A DNA stretch of 6,261 nucleotides from assembly GCA_021204885.1 (NCBI GenBank), contig JAJPYP010000083.1, positions 1-6,261 of the forward strand, read 5' to 3'. The DNA is from Prevotellaceae bacterium. GTDB taxonomy: Bacteria > Bacteroidota > Bacteroidia > Bacteroidales > Bacteroidaceae. Within the stretch, counting starts at the first letter, position 1; each line of letters opens with the position of its first letter. Shown here in pieces: positions 1 through 6,060 of this stretch. The notes below the pieces were generated by a model, which ran no database searches, was not told where the DNA came from, and saw only the letters and a program-made list of their open reading frames with translations. A program made the position numbers and the translations under genes.

Positions 1-2
1 TC

Positions 3-47
3 GCCCGCTTGAACCGCGACTTCATCATCGCGAAGCTGAAAGACTGA
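3..47 (+). CDS. C-terminal end of an unidentified protein (5' truncated by the window)
   Basis: Reading from base 3 gives ARLNRDFIIAKLKD followed by TGA. Nearly every third codon position is G or C, which matches the codon use of the confident genes in this window. The other two plus-strand frames either stop at once or give an Arg/His-rich product typical of a wrong frame. Only 14 residues are visible, so no family can be named. The gene is co-directional with the GH105 gene but separated from it by 239 noncoding bases containing a strong hairpin and a repeat element, so a shared transcript is not obvious. Confidence 0.55.
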   Translation, partial: ARLNRDFIIAKLKD

Positions 48-104
48 GCCGGCCGGCCGCATGCCGGTTATACCTATTATATATAGGGCTGTATTAACCT
101 TGAT

Positions 105-130
105 GGAGGTGTGTCAAAAGACACACCTCC
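105..130 (+). terminator. Perfect 11-bp hairpin, possible terminator of the upstream gene
   Basis: Arms GGAGGTGTGTC (105-115) and GACACACCTCC (120-130) are perfectly complementary around an AAAA loop. It lies 58 nt after the upstream stop codon, where a terminator could sit. However, the bases that follow (TTCGGGGACC) are not a U-tract, so intrinsic termination is only a possibility. The hairpin may instead be part of the repeat element that begins about 18 nt downstream, because its loop-side sequence recurs inverted at 209-219. Confidence 0.4.
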
Positions 131-147
131 TTCGGGGACCTTGTTTA

Positions 148-212
148 ACCACCCCTCCAAACCTCCCCTCATAGGGGAGGCTTGGTCGGCCTAAAGGCCT
201 CCGAAGTGCTTT
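148..212 (+). repeat. Dispersed 65-nt palindromic intergenic repeat, copy 1
   Basis: This 65-nt segment matches positions 4280-4344 in the same orientation with only 3 mismatches by eye (at 170, 195 and 198). It contains a perfect 8-bp stem, CCTCCCCT (162-169) and AGGGGAGG (173-180), with a 3-nt loop. A second short inverted repeat follows (GGCC, TAAA, GGCC at about 188-199). It sits in the noncoding gap before the GH105 gene. Size, internal hairpin and intergenic position resemble REP/BIME-type elements; that classification is inferred, as no associated transposase (RAYT) is visible here. Confidence 0.8.
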
Positions 213-286
213 TGACACATCCCCAATCATTATTACCGTAAAGACGCATTTCCATATTATATTCGTCACGTCAATCAAGCAATCGC

Positions 287-1420
287 ATGATGGGAAAAAG
301 CATGATTGTCATGGTCCTTCTCTTGGCCATGGGATGGGGACAGGCGGGTGCACAGGCGTTGCCCGACCGAAGTCAGACGTTAGAAACCCTCGTGAAAGTA
401 AACGGTTATTTCATGCGGAAATGGCCCGACCCCGCCACGCCGACAGTTGTAAAGGGCATCACACGTTCCAGCAACTTGTGGACACGGGCTGTCTATTATG
501 AAGGGCTGATGGCGCTATACGACATCCATCCGCAAGAAGCATATTATCAATACATGTACGATTGGGGAGAAGCCCACCGTTGGGCACCGCGACGTGGAAT
601 GGGCACGCGCAACGCCGACGATTACTGTTGCAGCCAGCTTTACATCGACATGTACCGCCTCGCGCACGAGCCTCGCATGATACAAAACGTCATAGCGAAC
701 ATGGACATGTTGGTAAGCACGCCTGAGGCAGACGACTGGTGGTGGGTCGATGCCCTCCAGATGGGCATGCCCGTATTGGCCAAATTAGGCGTGACAACCG
801 GAGAGAGGAAATACTTCGATAAGATGTGGGACATGTATGCCTATACCCGCAACCGCCATGGCATGAACGGCCTGTACAACACCACGGAGCATCTTTGGTG
901 GAGAGACCGCGATTTCGTCCCTCCCTACCGTGAGCCCAACGGCCGGAACTGCTATTGGAGCCGTGGCAACGGATGGGTTTACGCCGCCTTGGCGCGTGTA
1001 TTGGACGAGATCCCCGCCGATGAGCCGCACCGTGACGGTTACATCGACGATTTCCTTGCCATGAGCGAGGCATTGAAGGCGTGCCAGCGAAGCGACGGCT
1101 TCTGGAACGTAAGCCTGCATGACGAGACACACTTCGGCGGCAAGGAGACTACCGGCACGGCCCTGTTCGTCTATGGCATGGCTTGGGGCGTGCGCCGGGG
1201 ATTGCTTGACAGAGACGAGTACTTGCCCGTGCTCGTGAAAGCATGGAACGCCATGGTAGCCGACGCGGTGCATGAAGACGGCATGTTGGGTTACGTGCAA
1301 GGAACCGGTAAGGAACCCAAAGACGGCCAGCCCGTCACTTACGACACCGTGCCCGATTTCGAGGACTTCGGCATAGGGTGCTTCCTGCTGGCCGGCACCG
1401 AGGTCTACAAGTTGAAGTAG
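287..1420 (+). CDS. Secreted GH105-type unsaturated glucuronyl/rhamnogalacturonyl hydrolase
   Basis: The 377-residue product resembles family GH105 (YteR/YesR-like, related to GH88). These enzymes hydrolyse the unsaturated uronic acid left at the non-reducing end of oligosaccharides by polysaccharide lyases. Residues 1-24 form a type I signal peptide: Lys4, a hydrophobic stretch, and likely cleavage after Ala22 or Ala24. There is no lipobox, so a periplasmic enzyme is expected. Family-like motifs are the NADDYCCSQLY segment (109-119), WWWVDALQMGMP (151-162, where Asp155 is the probable catalytic acid by analogy with YteR), YWSRGNGWVYAAL (223-235) and ETTGTALFVYGMAWG (287-301). Length is normal for the family. 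In-frame ATGs lie at 287, 290 and 302; the last would lose the positive n-region, so 287 or 290 is preferred. No Shine-Dalgarno and no convincing promoter is visible; TATATTCG at 258-265 is a one-mismatch -7 candidate without a good -33 box. Exact substrate (pectin, arabinogalactan or other) cannot be read from sequence. No SusC/SusD partner is in the window. Confidence 0.9.
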   Translation: MMGKSMIVMVLLLAMGWGQAGAQALPDRSQTLETLVKVNGYFMRKWPDPATPTVVKGITRSSNLWTRAVYYEGLMALYDIHPQEAYYQYMYDWGEAHRWAPRRGMGTRNADDYCCSQLYIDMYRLAHEPRMIQNVIANMDMLVSTPEADDWWWVDALQMGMPVLAKLGVTTGERKYFDKMWDMYAYTRNRHGMNGLYNTTEHLWWRDRDFVPPYREPNGRNCYWSRGNGWVYAALARVLDEIPADEPHRDGYIDDFLAMSEALKACQRSDGFWNVSLHDETHFGGKETTGTALFVYGMAWGVRRGLLDRDEYLPVLVKAWNAMVADAVHEDGMLGYVQGTGKEPKDGQPVTYDTVPDFEDFGIGCFLLAGTEVYKLK

Positions 1421-1427
1421 TCACCCC

Positions 1428-2546
1428 TTACTTTATCACGCGATACGCCCCGCCCACCAGCGCCTTGACCATGCCTTTCATCTCCAACTCGAAAAGCAAG
1501 GCGCTCAAGCGGTGTACGGGAATGTCGCTCTCCACCGTCAAGGCGTTGATTTGCAGGCTGTCGTAACGGGAAAGGATTCGCACCACACGCTCCTCCTCCT
1601 CCGAGAGCTCCACGAAAGGCAGTCGCGGGGCGGCTTTCCCGGCTGCGGATGCATCGCCCACGAACCATCCCATGGCCTTGGCGAAGTCCTCGGCATGCTG
1701 GATAAGCCCCGCCTTGTTGTCGCGCAGCAACTGGTTGCATCCCACGGAAGCGCCGTCGGTGACGCGGCCCGGCACGGCGAAGCAGTCGCGGTGATACCCC
1801 ATGGCCAGCTCGGCCGTGATAAGCGAGCCACCCTTGGCAGCCGACTCCACCACCACCGTAGCATCGGCCATGCCCGCTATGATGCGGTTGCGGCTGACGA
1901 AATGGTGCCGCAACGGCGAAGTGCCGCTATGGAACTCCGTAATGAGACCGCCATGCGAGAGCATCTCCACCGCCGTCCTGCGGTGGGCCGGAGGATAGAT
2001 GCGGTCCAATCCGTGCGCCAACACCGCCACCGTGGGCAAGCCGGCAGCCAAGGCGGCGCGATGGGCATGAATGTCGATGCCGTAGGCCAAGCCGCTTATC
2101 ACCATTACATCGGGTACTAATACGGCCAGCTCGCGCAGGAAGTCGCTACAGAACCGCTTGCCATACTCTGAGGCGCGGCGCGTGCCCACCACGGCGAGGA
2201 TGTGCTTCACGTTCAAGTCGGCCTCTCCTTTATAGAAGAGTGCCAAGGGGGCATCCTCGCATTCGCGCATACGTGCGGGGTAAGCGGCATCGTGCAGCGT
2301 AAGGCAAGCGATGCGGTTCTTTTCCGCAAAGGCCAGCTCCGCCTGGGCACGCGCGAAGATGTCTGTCGCGCCGAGCGCATCCACTACCCGCTTGCTTATA
2401 TCAGGTATCAGTTCAGCCAATTCCCCGCGTCGGCGGAACACGTCGACGGCACTGCCCATGCGCTCCACCAACTGTTTGGCCACGATGGGGTTGATGTCGG
2501 GGCAAAGCGTCAAGGCGACGCTGCAAAGGGGTTCGTTCATCTCCAT
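1428..2546 (-). CDS. dprA: DNA-processing protein DprA (Smf)
   Basis: The 372-residue product is DprA, a cytoplasmic protein that binds incoming single-stranded DNA and helps load RecA during transformation. It is widespread even where competence is not known. Domains: an N-terminal helical (SAM/HhH-like) part (about 1-70), the Rossmann-like core (about 80-285) and a C-terminal winged-helix DML1-type domain (about 315-372). Core motifs are VGTRRASEYG (120-129), SGLAYGIDIHAH (151-162), GLDRIYP (179-185), FVSRNRIIAG (216-225), KGGSLITAELA (238-248), VPG (258-260) and GCNQLL (269-274). The frame stays open upstream to 2906, but that part overlaps the thioesterase gene and is Arg/Gly-rich without similarity to the family. 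ATG at 2546 is chosen because it overlaps the thioesterase stop as TGATG and has GGAG 5 nt upstream; ATG at 2540 is the alternative. It is the last gene of the minus-strand operon and ends 7 nt from the convergent GH105 gene. Confidence 0.93.
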   Translation of the reverse strand: MEMNEPLCSVALTLCPDINPIVAKQLVERMGSAVDVFRRRGELAELIPDISKRVVDALGATDIFARAQAELAFAEKNRIACLTLHDAAYPARMRECEDAPLALFYKGEADLNVKHILAVVGTRRASEYGKRFCSDFLRELAVLVPDVMVISGLAYGIDIHAHRAALAAGLPTVAVLAHGLDRIYPPAHRRTAVEMLSHGGLITEFHSGTSPLRHHFVSRNRIIAGMADATVVVESAAKGGSLITAELAMGYHRDCFAVPGRVTDGASVGCNQLLRDNKAGLIQHAEDFAKAMGWFVGDASAAGKAAPRLPFVELSEEEERVVRILSRYDSLQINALTVESDIPVHRLSALLFELEMKGMVKALVGGAYRVIK

Positions 2547-2950
2547 CACCGCTCCATATACTCTTTGAACAAGGCGTCGAACAGCTCGCTGTCGCTCAAA
2601 CGCCCGTTTACCACACACACCGTCTCCACCACCGACTTCACCACCATCTTGTCGTCGCTCTTGCGGTAGAGGTCTTGGTAAAACACATACTTGATGCCCT
2701 CCTTCTTCAAGGCCAACCGGCTCACGAAACAGTCGCCGCTCTTCAAGGGTGTCTTGAAAGCCATGCTGATACGCGCCACCACCGGGTCCACCCCTGCCTC
2801 GTGCAGCTTGGCGAAGCTGGCACCCGTAGAGAGCAGGAACTCGTGGCGTGTGTGTTCCAAGTAGTGTTGGTAGTTGGCATTGTTCACGATGCCTTGCAGG
2901 TCGCATTCGTAGTCGCGCACCTTCATCTCTAATTCATAAACATACTTCAT
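2546..2950 (-). CDS. Hotdog-fold acyl-CoA thioesterase (4HBT/YbgC-like)
   Basis: The 134-residue product is a single hotdog domain of the 4-hydroxybenzoyl-CoA thioesterase/YbgC/FadM type, which hydrolyses acyl-CoA or acyl-ACP thioesters in the cytoplasm. The N-terminal signature is clear: VRDYECDLQGIVNNANYQHY at 11-30, with Asp17 at the position of the catalytic acid and the following conserved G-x-V-x-x-x-x-Y pattern, then LEHTRHEFL (31-39). Length is typical. The start overlaps the stop of the U32 gene as ATGA (4 nt), and AGGAG lies 7 nt upstream, so this start is well supported. Its own stop overlaps the dprA start by one base. Substrate preference cannot be told from sequence, and membership in an operon with RNA-modification and DNA-processing genes gives no obvious metabolic clue. 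Confidence 0.9.
   Translation of the reverse strand: MKYVYELEMKVRDYECDLQGIVNNANYQHYLEHTRHEFLLSTGASFAKLHEAGVDPVVARISMAFKTPLKSGDCFVSRLALKKEGIKYVFYQDLYRKSDDKMVVKSVVETVCVVNGRLSDSELFDALFKEYMER
2552..2555 (-). promoter_or_regulatory. Shine-Dalgarno-like GGAG deciding the dprA start
   Basis: On the minus strand GGAG lies 5 nt before the ATG at 2546, inside the end of the thioesterase gene. The alternative ATG at 2540 has GGAG directly abutting it, which is too close. Bacteroidota rely little on Shine-Dalgarno pairing, so the TGATG stop-start overlap, which suggests translational coupling, carries at least as much weight. Confidence 0.45.
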
Positions 2951-4236
2951 TGTCCTTCTCCTTCTTTTTGAATTGGCGTGTCCAAGCCTTTAAACCTGAG
3001 CAACTCCTCGTTGGTGACGAGCTTGTAGAGTTTGTCGCTGGGGCGTATCTTCACCGATTTCATAGAGAAACGCTCCCCTTTGTGCACCGTCTCGACCGGT
3101 ACTAACTCCACACGCGCCTCCTCCAACGTCATGTACTCGGCACCGGTGGTGGGGCCGATGACAAGCAACTCGTCGCCCACGTGGATCTCGGCCGCCTCTA
3201 CCAAGAACTCGGCCACGCCGATGTGCGAGAAGTAGCGCACGCCCTTGCCCACGTAGATCTTCCGCTTGGTGGCCGCCGAGCCGTAGCGCTTGCTCCATTC
3301 GCCCAGCCGCCTCCCCAAGTAGTAACCGTCCCAAAAGCCACGGTTGAACACGCTCCCTAACCGTTCGTCCCAAGCGGCCACCTTTTCCTCGCTGTATGTA
3401 CCTTCGCTGCAAGCGGTGAGCGCCTCCTTGTAGCAGCTCACCACCGTGCGCACGTAGTCGGCCCCACGGGCACGTCCCTCTATCTTGAAGACGCGCACGC
3501 CCGCCTCCACCATCTTGTCTATGAAGTGGATGGTCTTCAAATCCTTGGGCGACATGATGTACTGGTTGTCCACCTCCAATTCGTCGCCCGTCTCCTTGTC
3601 GCGCACGGTGTAGCCACGCCGGCAAATCTGCATGCACGAACCACGGTTGGCCGAGTAGCCCATCTCATGCAACGAAAGGTAGCACTTGCCCGATACCGCC
3701 ATGCAGAGGGCCCCGTGGCAGAACATCTCCACCCGCACCGGCTGTCCGCTTGGCCCCAAGATGGGCTCTTGCACGATGTGCCGGTGTATCTCCTTCACCT
3801 GTTCCAAGTCCAATTCACGCGCCAATACCACCACATCGGCAAAGCGGGCGTAAAAGCGCAGCGCCTCCACATTGGAGATGTTCAGCTGGGTAGATAGATG
3901 CACTTCCATCCCTACCTGCCGCGCGTAGCTCATCACCGATACATCGGCGGCGATGATGGCCGAGATGCCCGCCGCCTTGGCCGCGTCAAGGATAGCATGC
4001 ATCAACGGCATGTCGCTGTCATAGACAATGGTGTTCACCGTGAGGTAGCTCTTCATGCCATGCTCCCGGCACGTGCGGGCTATCTCTTGCAAGTCGTCCA
4101 CCGTAAAGGGTGAGGCCGAACGGGCACGCATGTTCAGGTTGCCCACCCCGAAGTAGACGGAGTCGGCACCCGCTTGGATGGCCGCGGCCAACGATTCGCG
4201 CGAGCCCACCGGAGCCATAATCTCGAAATCAGTCAT
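2947..4236 (-). CDS. U32 family protein, probable TrhP/YegQ-like RNA hydroxylation enzyme
   Basis: The 429-residue product carries the complete U32 signature: Glu170, Phe172, the GALC block (175-178), Gly183, Cys185 and Ser188. The N-terminal half (EIMAPVGSRESLAAAIQAGA at 5-24, DSVYFGVGNLNMRA at 25-38) has the TIM-barrel-like start of the family. Conserved cysteines C178, C185, C201 and C205 (in RGSCMQICRR, 198-207) are likely iron-sulfur ligands. U32 proteins were long annotated as collagenase-like peptidases; characterised members TrhP (YegQ) and RlhA (YdcP) instead make 5-hydroxyuridine in tRNA and 5-hydroxycytidine in 23S rRNA, using prephenate. Length (about 430) and general layout fit the TrhP size class better than the longer RlhA class, so a tRNA role is favoured but unproven. 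It is the first gene of the operon with the thioesterase and dprA. No clear TAnnTTTG promoter was found between it and the repeat at 4280-4344. Confidence 0.88.
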   Translation of the reverse strand: MTDFEIMAPVGSRESLAAAIQAGADSVYFGVGNLNMRARSASPFTVDDLQEIARTCREHGMKSYLTVNTIVYDSDMPLMHAILDAAKAAGISAIIAADVSVMSYARQVGMEVHLSTQLNISNVEALRFYARFADVVVLARELDLEQVKEIHRHIVQEPILGPSGQPVRVEMFCHGALCMAVSGKCYLSLHEMGYSANRGSCMQICRRGYTVRDKETGDELEVDNQYIMSPKDLKTIHFIDKMVEAGVRVFKIEGRARGADYVRTVVSCYKEALTACSEGTYSEEKVAAWDERLGSVFNRGFWDGYYLGRRLGEWSKRYGSAATKRKIYVGKGVRYFSHIGVAEFLVEAAEIHVGDELLVIGPTTGAEYMTLEEARVELVPVETVHKGERFSMKSVKIRPSDKLYKLVTNEELLRFKGLDTPIQKEGEGQ

Positions 4237-4279
4237 AGTAATCTATTTAGTGTAACGGCGGTGCCGCCTAATATTGCTT

Positions 4280-4344
4280 ACCACCCCTCCAAACCTCCCC
4301 TAATAGGGGAGGCTTGGTCGGCCTAACGGTCTCCGAAGTGCTTT
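4280..4344 (+). repeat. Dispersed 65-nt palindromic intergenic repeat, copy 2
   Basis: Second copy of the element at 148-212, same orientation, 3 mismatches in 65 nt. The perfect 8-bp stem is retained (4294-4301 with 4305-4312, loop AAT), while the second inverted repeat is weakened (GGCC became GGTC). It lies in the divergent gap between the U32 gene and dus, upstream of the dus promoter and 44 nt from the U32 start. It lacks the 105-130 hairpin found by copy 1; instead a small GC-rich inverted repeat (GGCGG, TG, CCGCC at 4257-4268) is on its left. Confidence 0.8.
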
Positions 4345-4421
4345 CCCTCGAATATATTCAAATTTCGACATACCTCTTGCTTCAAGGCGGACAGGCCTAC
4401 ATGCCGAATAAGCCCGGCACT

Positions 4422-4453
4422 TTTGCAAAGATAACCATTTTTCCCTATTTTTG
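4422..4453 (+). promoter_or_regulatory. Bacteroides-type promoter of the dus gene
   Basis: TTTG at 4422-4425 is the -33 element and TATTTTTG at 4446-4453 is a perfect match to the -7 consensus TAnnTTTG, with a 20-nt gap, within the usual range for the Bacteroidota primary sigma factor. Transcription would begin around 4459-4463, giving a leader of roughly 10-14 nt before the ATG at 4473. This also excludes in-frame start codons further upstream. Confidence 0.8.
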
Positions 4454-4472
4454 CCCTCGAATAAGCGACAAT

Positions 4473-5492
4473 ATGCAGATTGGCCCCATAGACCTTGGCC
4501 CGTACCCCGTGTTGCTCGCACCCATGGAGGATGTGACCGACCCGGCTTTCCGACTGCTGTGCAAGCGGTTCGGGGCCGATATGGTGTACACCGAGTTCGT
4601 CTCGGCCGACGCGCTGGTGCGTTCCGTCAACAAGACCGTGCTGAAGCTGCGCGTCAGCCCCGAGGAACGCCCTGTAGCCATCCAAATCTATGGGAAGGAT
4701 ACGGCCACCATGGTGGAAGCCGCCCGCATCGTGGAGCAGGCCGCGCCCGACATCATCGACTTGAACTTCGGTTGCCCCGTGAAGCGCGTGGCCGGCAAAG
4801 GAGCCGGTGCGGGCATGCTGCAAAACGTGCCGTTGATGCTCGAGATTACCCGTGCCGTGGTCGATGCGGTACACATCCCCGTCACCGTGAAGACCCGCTT
4901 GGGCTGGGACGCGCAGCACCCAATCATCGTAGAGCTGGCCGAGCGGTTGCAAGATTGCGGTATTGCCGCCCTGACCATCCATGGGCGCACGCGCTCGCAG
5001 ATGTACAACGGCGAGGCCGACTGGACGCTGATAGGCGAGGTGAGACGCAACCCCGCGATGCACATCCCCATTATAGGAAACGGCGACATCACCACCCCCG
5101 AGCGTGCCCGCGAGTGCTTCGACCGATACGGTGTGGATGCCGTGATGATAGGCCGCGCCACCTTCGGTCGTCCTTGGATATTCAAGGAGGTGAAGCACTA
5201 CCTGCAAACGGGCGAAGCCCTGCCCGCACCCACACCGGCTTGGTGCATGGACGTGTTGCGCCGGCAAGTCACGGACAGCGTCCAGCTGCTCGATGAACGC
5301 CGGGGCATATTGCACGTGCGCCGCCACTTGGCCGCCACCCCGCTGTTCAAAGGCATTCCCCACTTCCGCGATACACGCATCGCCATGTTGCGTGCCCAGA
5401 CCGTGCAAGAACTGTTCGCCATCTTCGACGAGATAGAGAACCGGCATTTCCAAGCATTGCAATCGGCAGATCCTGTAAACTCGAGTCTCTAA
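4473..5492 (+). CDS. dusB: tRNA-dihydrouridine synthase, DusB-type
   Basis: The 339-residue product is an FMN-dependent tRNA-dihydrouridine synthase, which reduces uridines in the tRNA D-loop with NADPH. The frame holds the FMN-binding TIM barrel with LAPMEDVTDPAFR (15-27), PVAIQIYGKD (67-76), IDLNFGCPVKRV (95-106, Cys101 being the catalytic acid), VKTRLGWD (139-146), LTIHGRTRSQMYNGEADW (167-184), IGNGDI (201-206) and DAVMIGRATFGRPWIF (222-237). The C-terminal helical tRNA-binding domain includes HVRRHLA (281-287) and LFKGIPHFR (291-299). The frame is open from 4314, but those extra residues come from the repeat copy and lie upstream of a strong promoter, so ATG at 4473 is used; this gives the normal family length and begins just before the usual first barrel strand. 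Assignment to DusB rather than another Dus subfamily rests on overall resemblance. It is transcribed divergently from the U32 operon, another RNA-modification gene. Confidence 0.93.
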   Translation: MQIGPIDLGPYPVLLAPMEDVTDPAFRLLCKRFGADMVYTEFVSADALVRSVNKTVLKLRVSPEERPVAIQIYGKDTATMVEAARIVEQAAPDIIDLNFGCPVKRVAGKGAGAGMLQNVPLMLEITRAVVDAVHIPVTVKTRLGWDAQHPIIVELAERLQDCGIAALTIHGRTRSQMYNGEADWTLIGEVRRNPAMHIPIIGNGDITTPERARECFDRYGVDAVMIGRATFGRPWIFKEVKHYLQTGEALPAPTPAWCMDVLRRQVTDSVQLLDERRGILHVRRHLAATPLFKGIPHFRDTRIAMLRAQTVQELFAIFDEIENRHFQALQSADPVNSSL

Positions 5493-5498
5493 TTCTAC

Positions 5499-5968
5499 GG
5501 AAGCGCTTCCCTAAGTTTACGGAAGCGCTTCCGTAACTTCTATCGAAGCGCTTCCATAGATCTTATCGAAGCGCTTCCATAGATCTTATCGAAGCGCTTC
5601 CGTAGATCTTATCGAAGCGCTTCCATACGACCTCATCATCTCATTCCATACAACCTCATTATCACATTCGTTAGGGTGAATTCAAGCGCTTCGAGTGAAC
5701 GAATTGAAGCGCTTCAAGTGAATGAATTGAAGCGCTTCAAGTGAATGAATTGAAGCGCTTCGATTCCCTGAATTCAAGCGCTTCGATTCCCTGAATTCAA
5801 GCGCTTCCATTCACCCTGTTCAAGCGCTTGAATTCACCGAGTCGAAGCGCTTCGACAACTCTGTTCAAGCGCTTCGGCAGTATCTGTTCAAGCGCTTCGG
5901 CACACTCTGTTCAAGCGCTTCGGCAGTATCTGTTCAAGCGCTTCAACAACACCTGTCGAAGCGCTTCG
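5499..5968. repeat. Phased array of 19 AAGCGCTT palindromes with a 23-nt period
   Basis: The perfect palindrome AAGCGCTT begins at 5501, 5523, 5546, 5569, 5592, 5615, 5684, 5707, 5730, 5753, 5776, 5799, 5822, 5845, 5867, 5890, 5913, 5936 and 5959. All steps are 23 nt except two of 22 nt (5501 to 5523 and 5845 to 5867) and one of 69 nt, which is exactly three periods. Flanking bases make GAAGCGCTTC in 11 copies, CAAGCGCTTC in 7 and CAAGCGCTTG in one. The core is invariant whereas the 14-15-nt linkers differ and group by position. I saw no exact AAGCGCTT elsewhere in the window. The period is not a multiple of three and no family-like protein is encoded, so the array is noncoding. Function is unknown; a multi-site protein-binding array, a structured transcript or a mobile/expanding repeat are all possible. 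It fills most of the 610-nt gap between dus and purU. Confidence 0.95.
5623..5668. repeat. Two degenerate 23-nt units without the palindrome
   Basis: Positions 5623-5645 and 5646-5668 are two 23-nt direct repeats of each other (about 20 of 23 identical). Both start CCATAC and run in phase with the flanking palindromic units, which start CCATAG after the core. Where the core would be expected they carry ATCTCATT-like sequence. They separate the first group of six palindromes from the remaining thirteen. Confidence 0.75.
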
Positions 5969-6060
5969 GCAGAAACGCCGAAAGGCATCGTGCCTATTTC
6001 ATCTTCTGCATCGATAGCGTCAAATCAATGGCAAGATGAAGTTTTGTCGGAAATATTCCG

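Noticed and set aside
212..217. TTGACA resembling an E. coli -35 box
   Set aside because: Bacteroidota promoters use TTTG and TAnnTTTG rather than TTGACA/TATAAT, and no matching -7 element lies at the right distance; the word belongs to the inverted arm of the repeat structure.
785..1300. Minus-strand open frames opposite the GH105 gene
   Set aside because: They are antisense shadows; the plus-strand frame has a signal peptide and clear GH105 motifs throughout.
1421..1427. Bidirectional terminator between the convergent GH105 and dprA genes
   Set aside because: The gap is 7 nt and I found no GC-rich stem with a T-tract in or around it.
2547..2906. N-terminal extension of dprA to an upstream ATG at 2906
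   Set aside because: The extra 120 residues overlap the well-supported thioesterase gene on the same strand and are Arg/Gly-rich without family resemblance; the TGATG junction gives a normal DprA length.
4314..4472. Longer dus start at 4314
   Set aside because: The extension is translated from the dispersed repeat and crosses a perfect promoter whose transcript would begin after it; the ATG at 4473 gives the family N-terminus.
4323..5462. Long minus-strand open frame opposite dus
   Set aside because: It is a His/Gly-rich antisense shadow of the high-GC dus gene with no recognisable motifs; the sense strand has all the Dus motifs.
5499..5968. CRISPR array
   Set aside because: The constant part is only 8-10 nt and the variable part 13-15 nt, linkers are related to their neighbours rather than unique, and no cas genes are present in the window.
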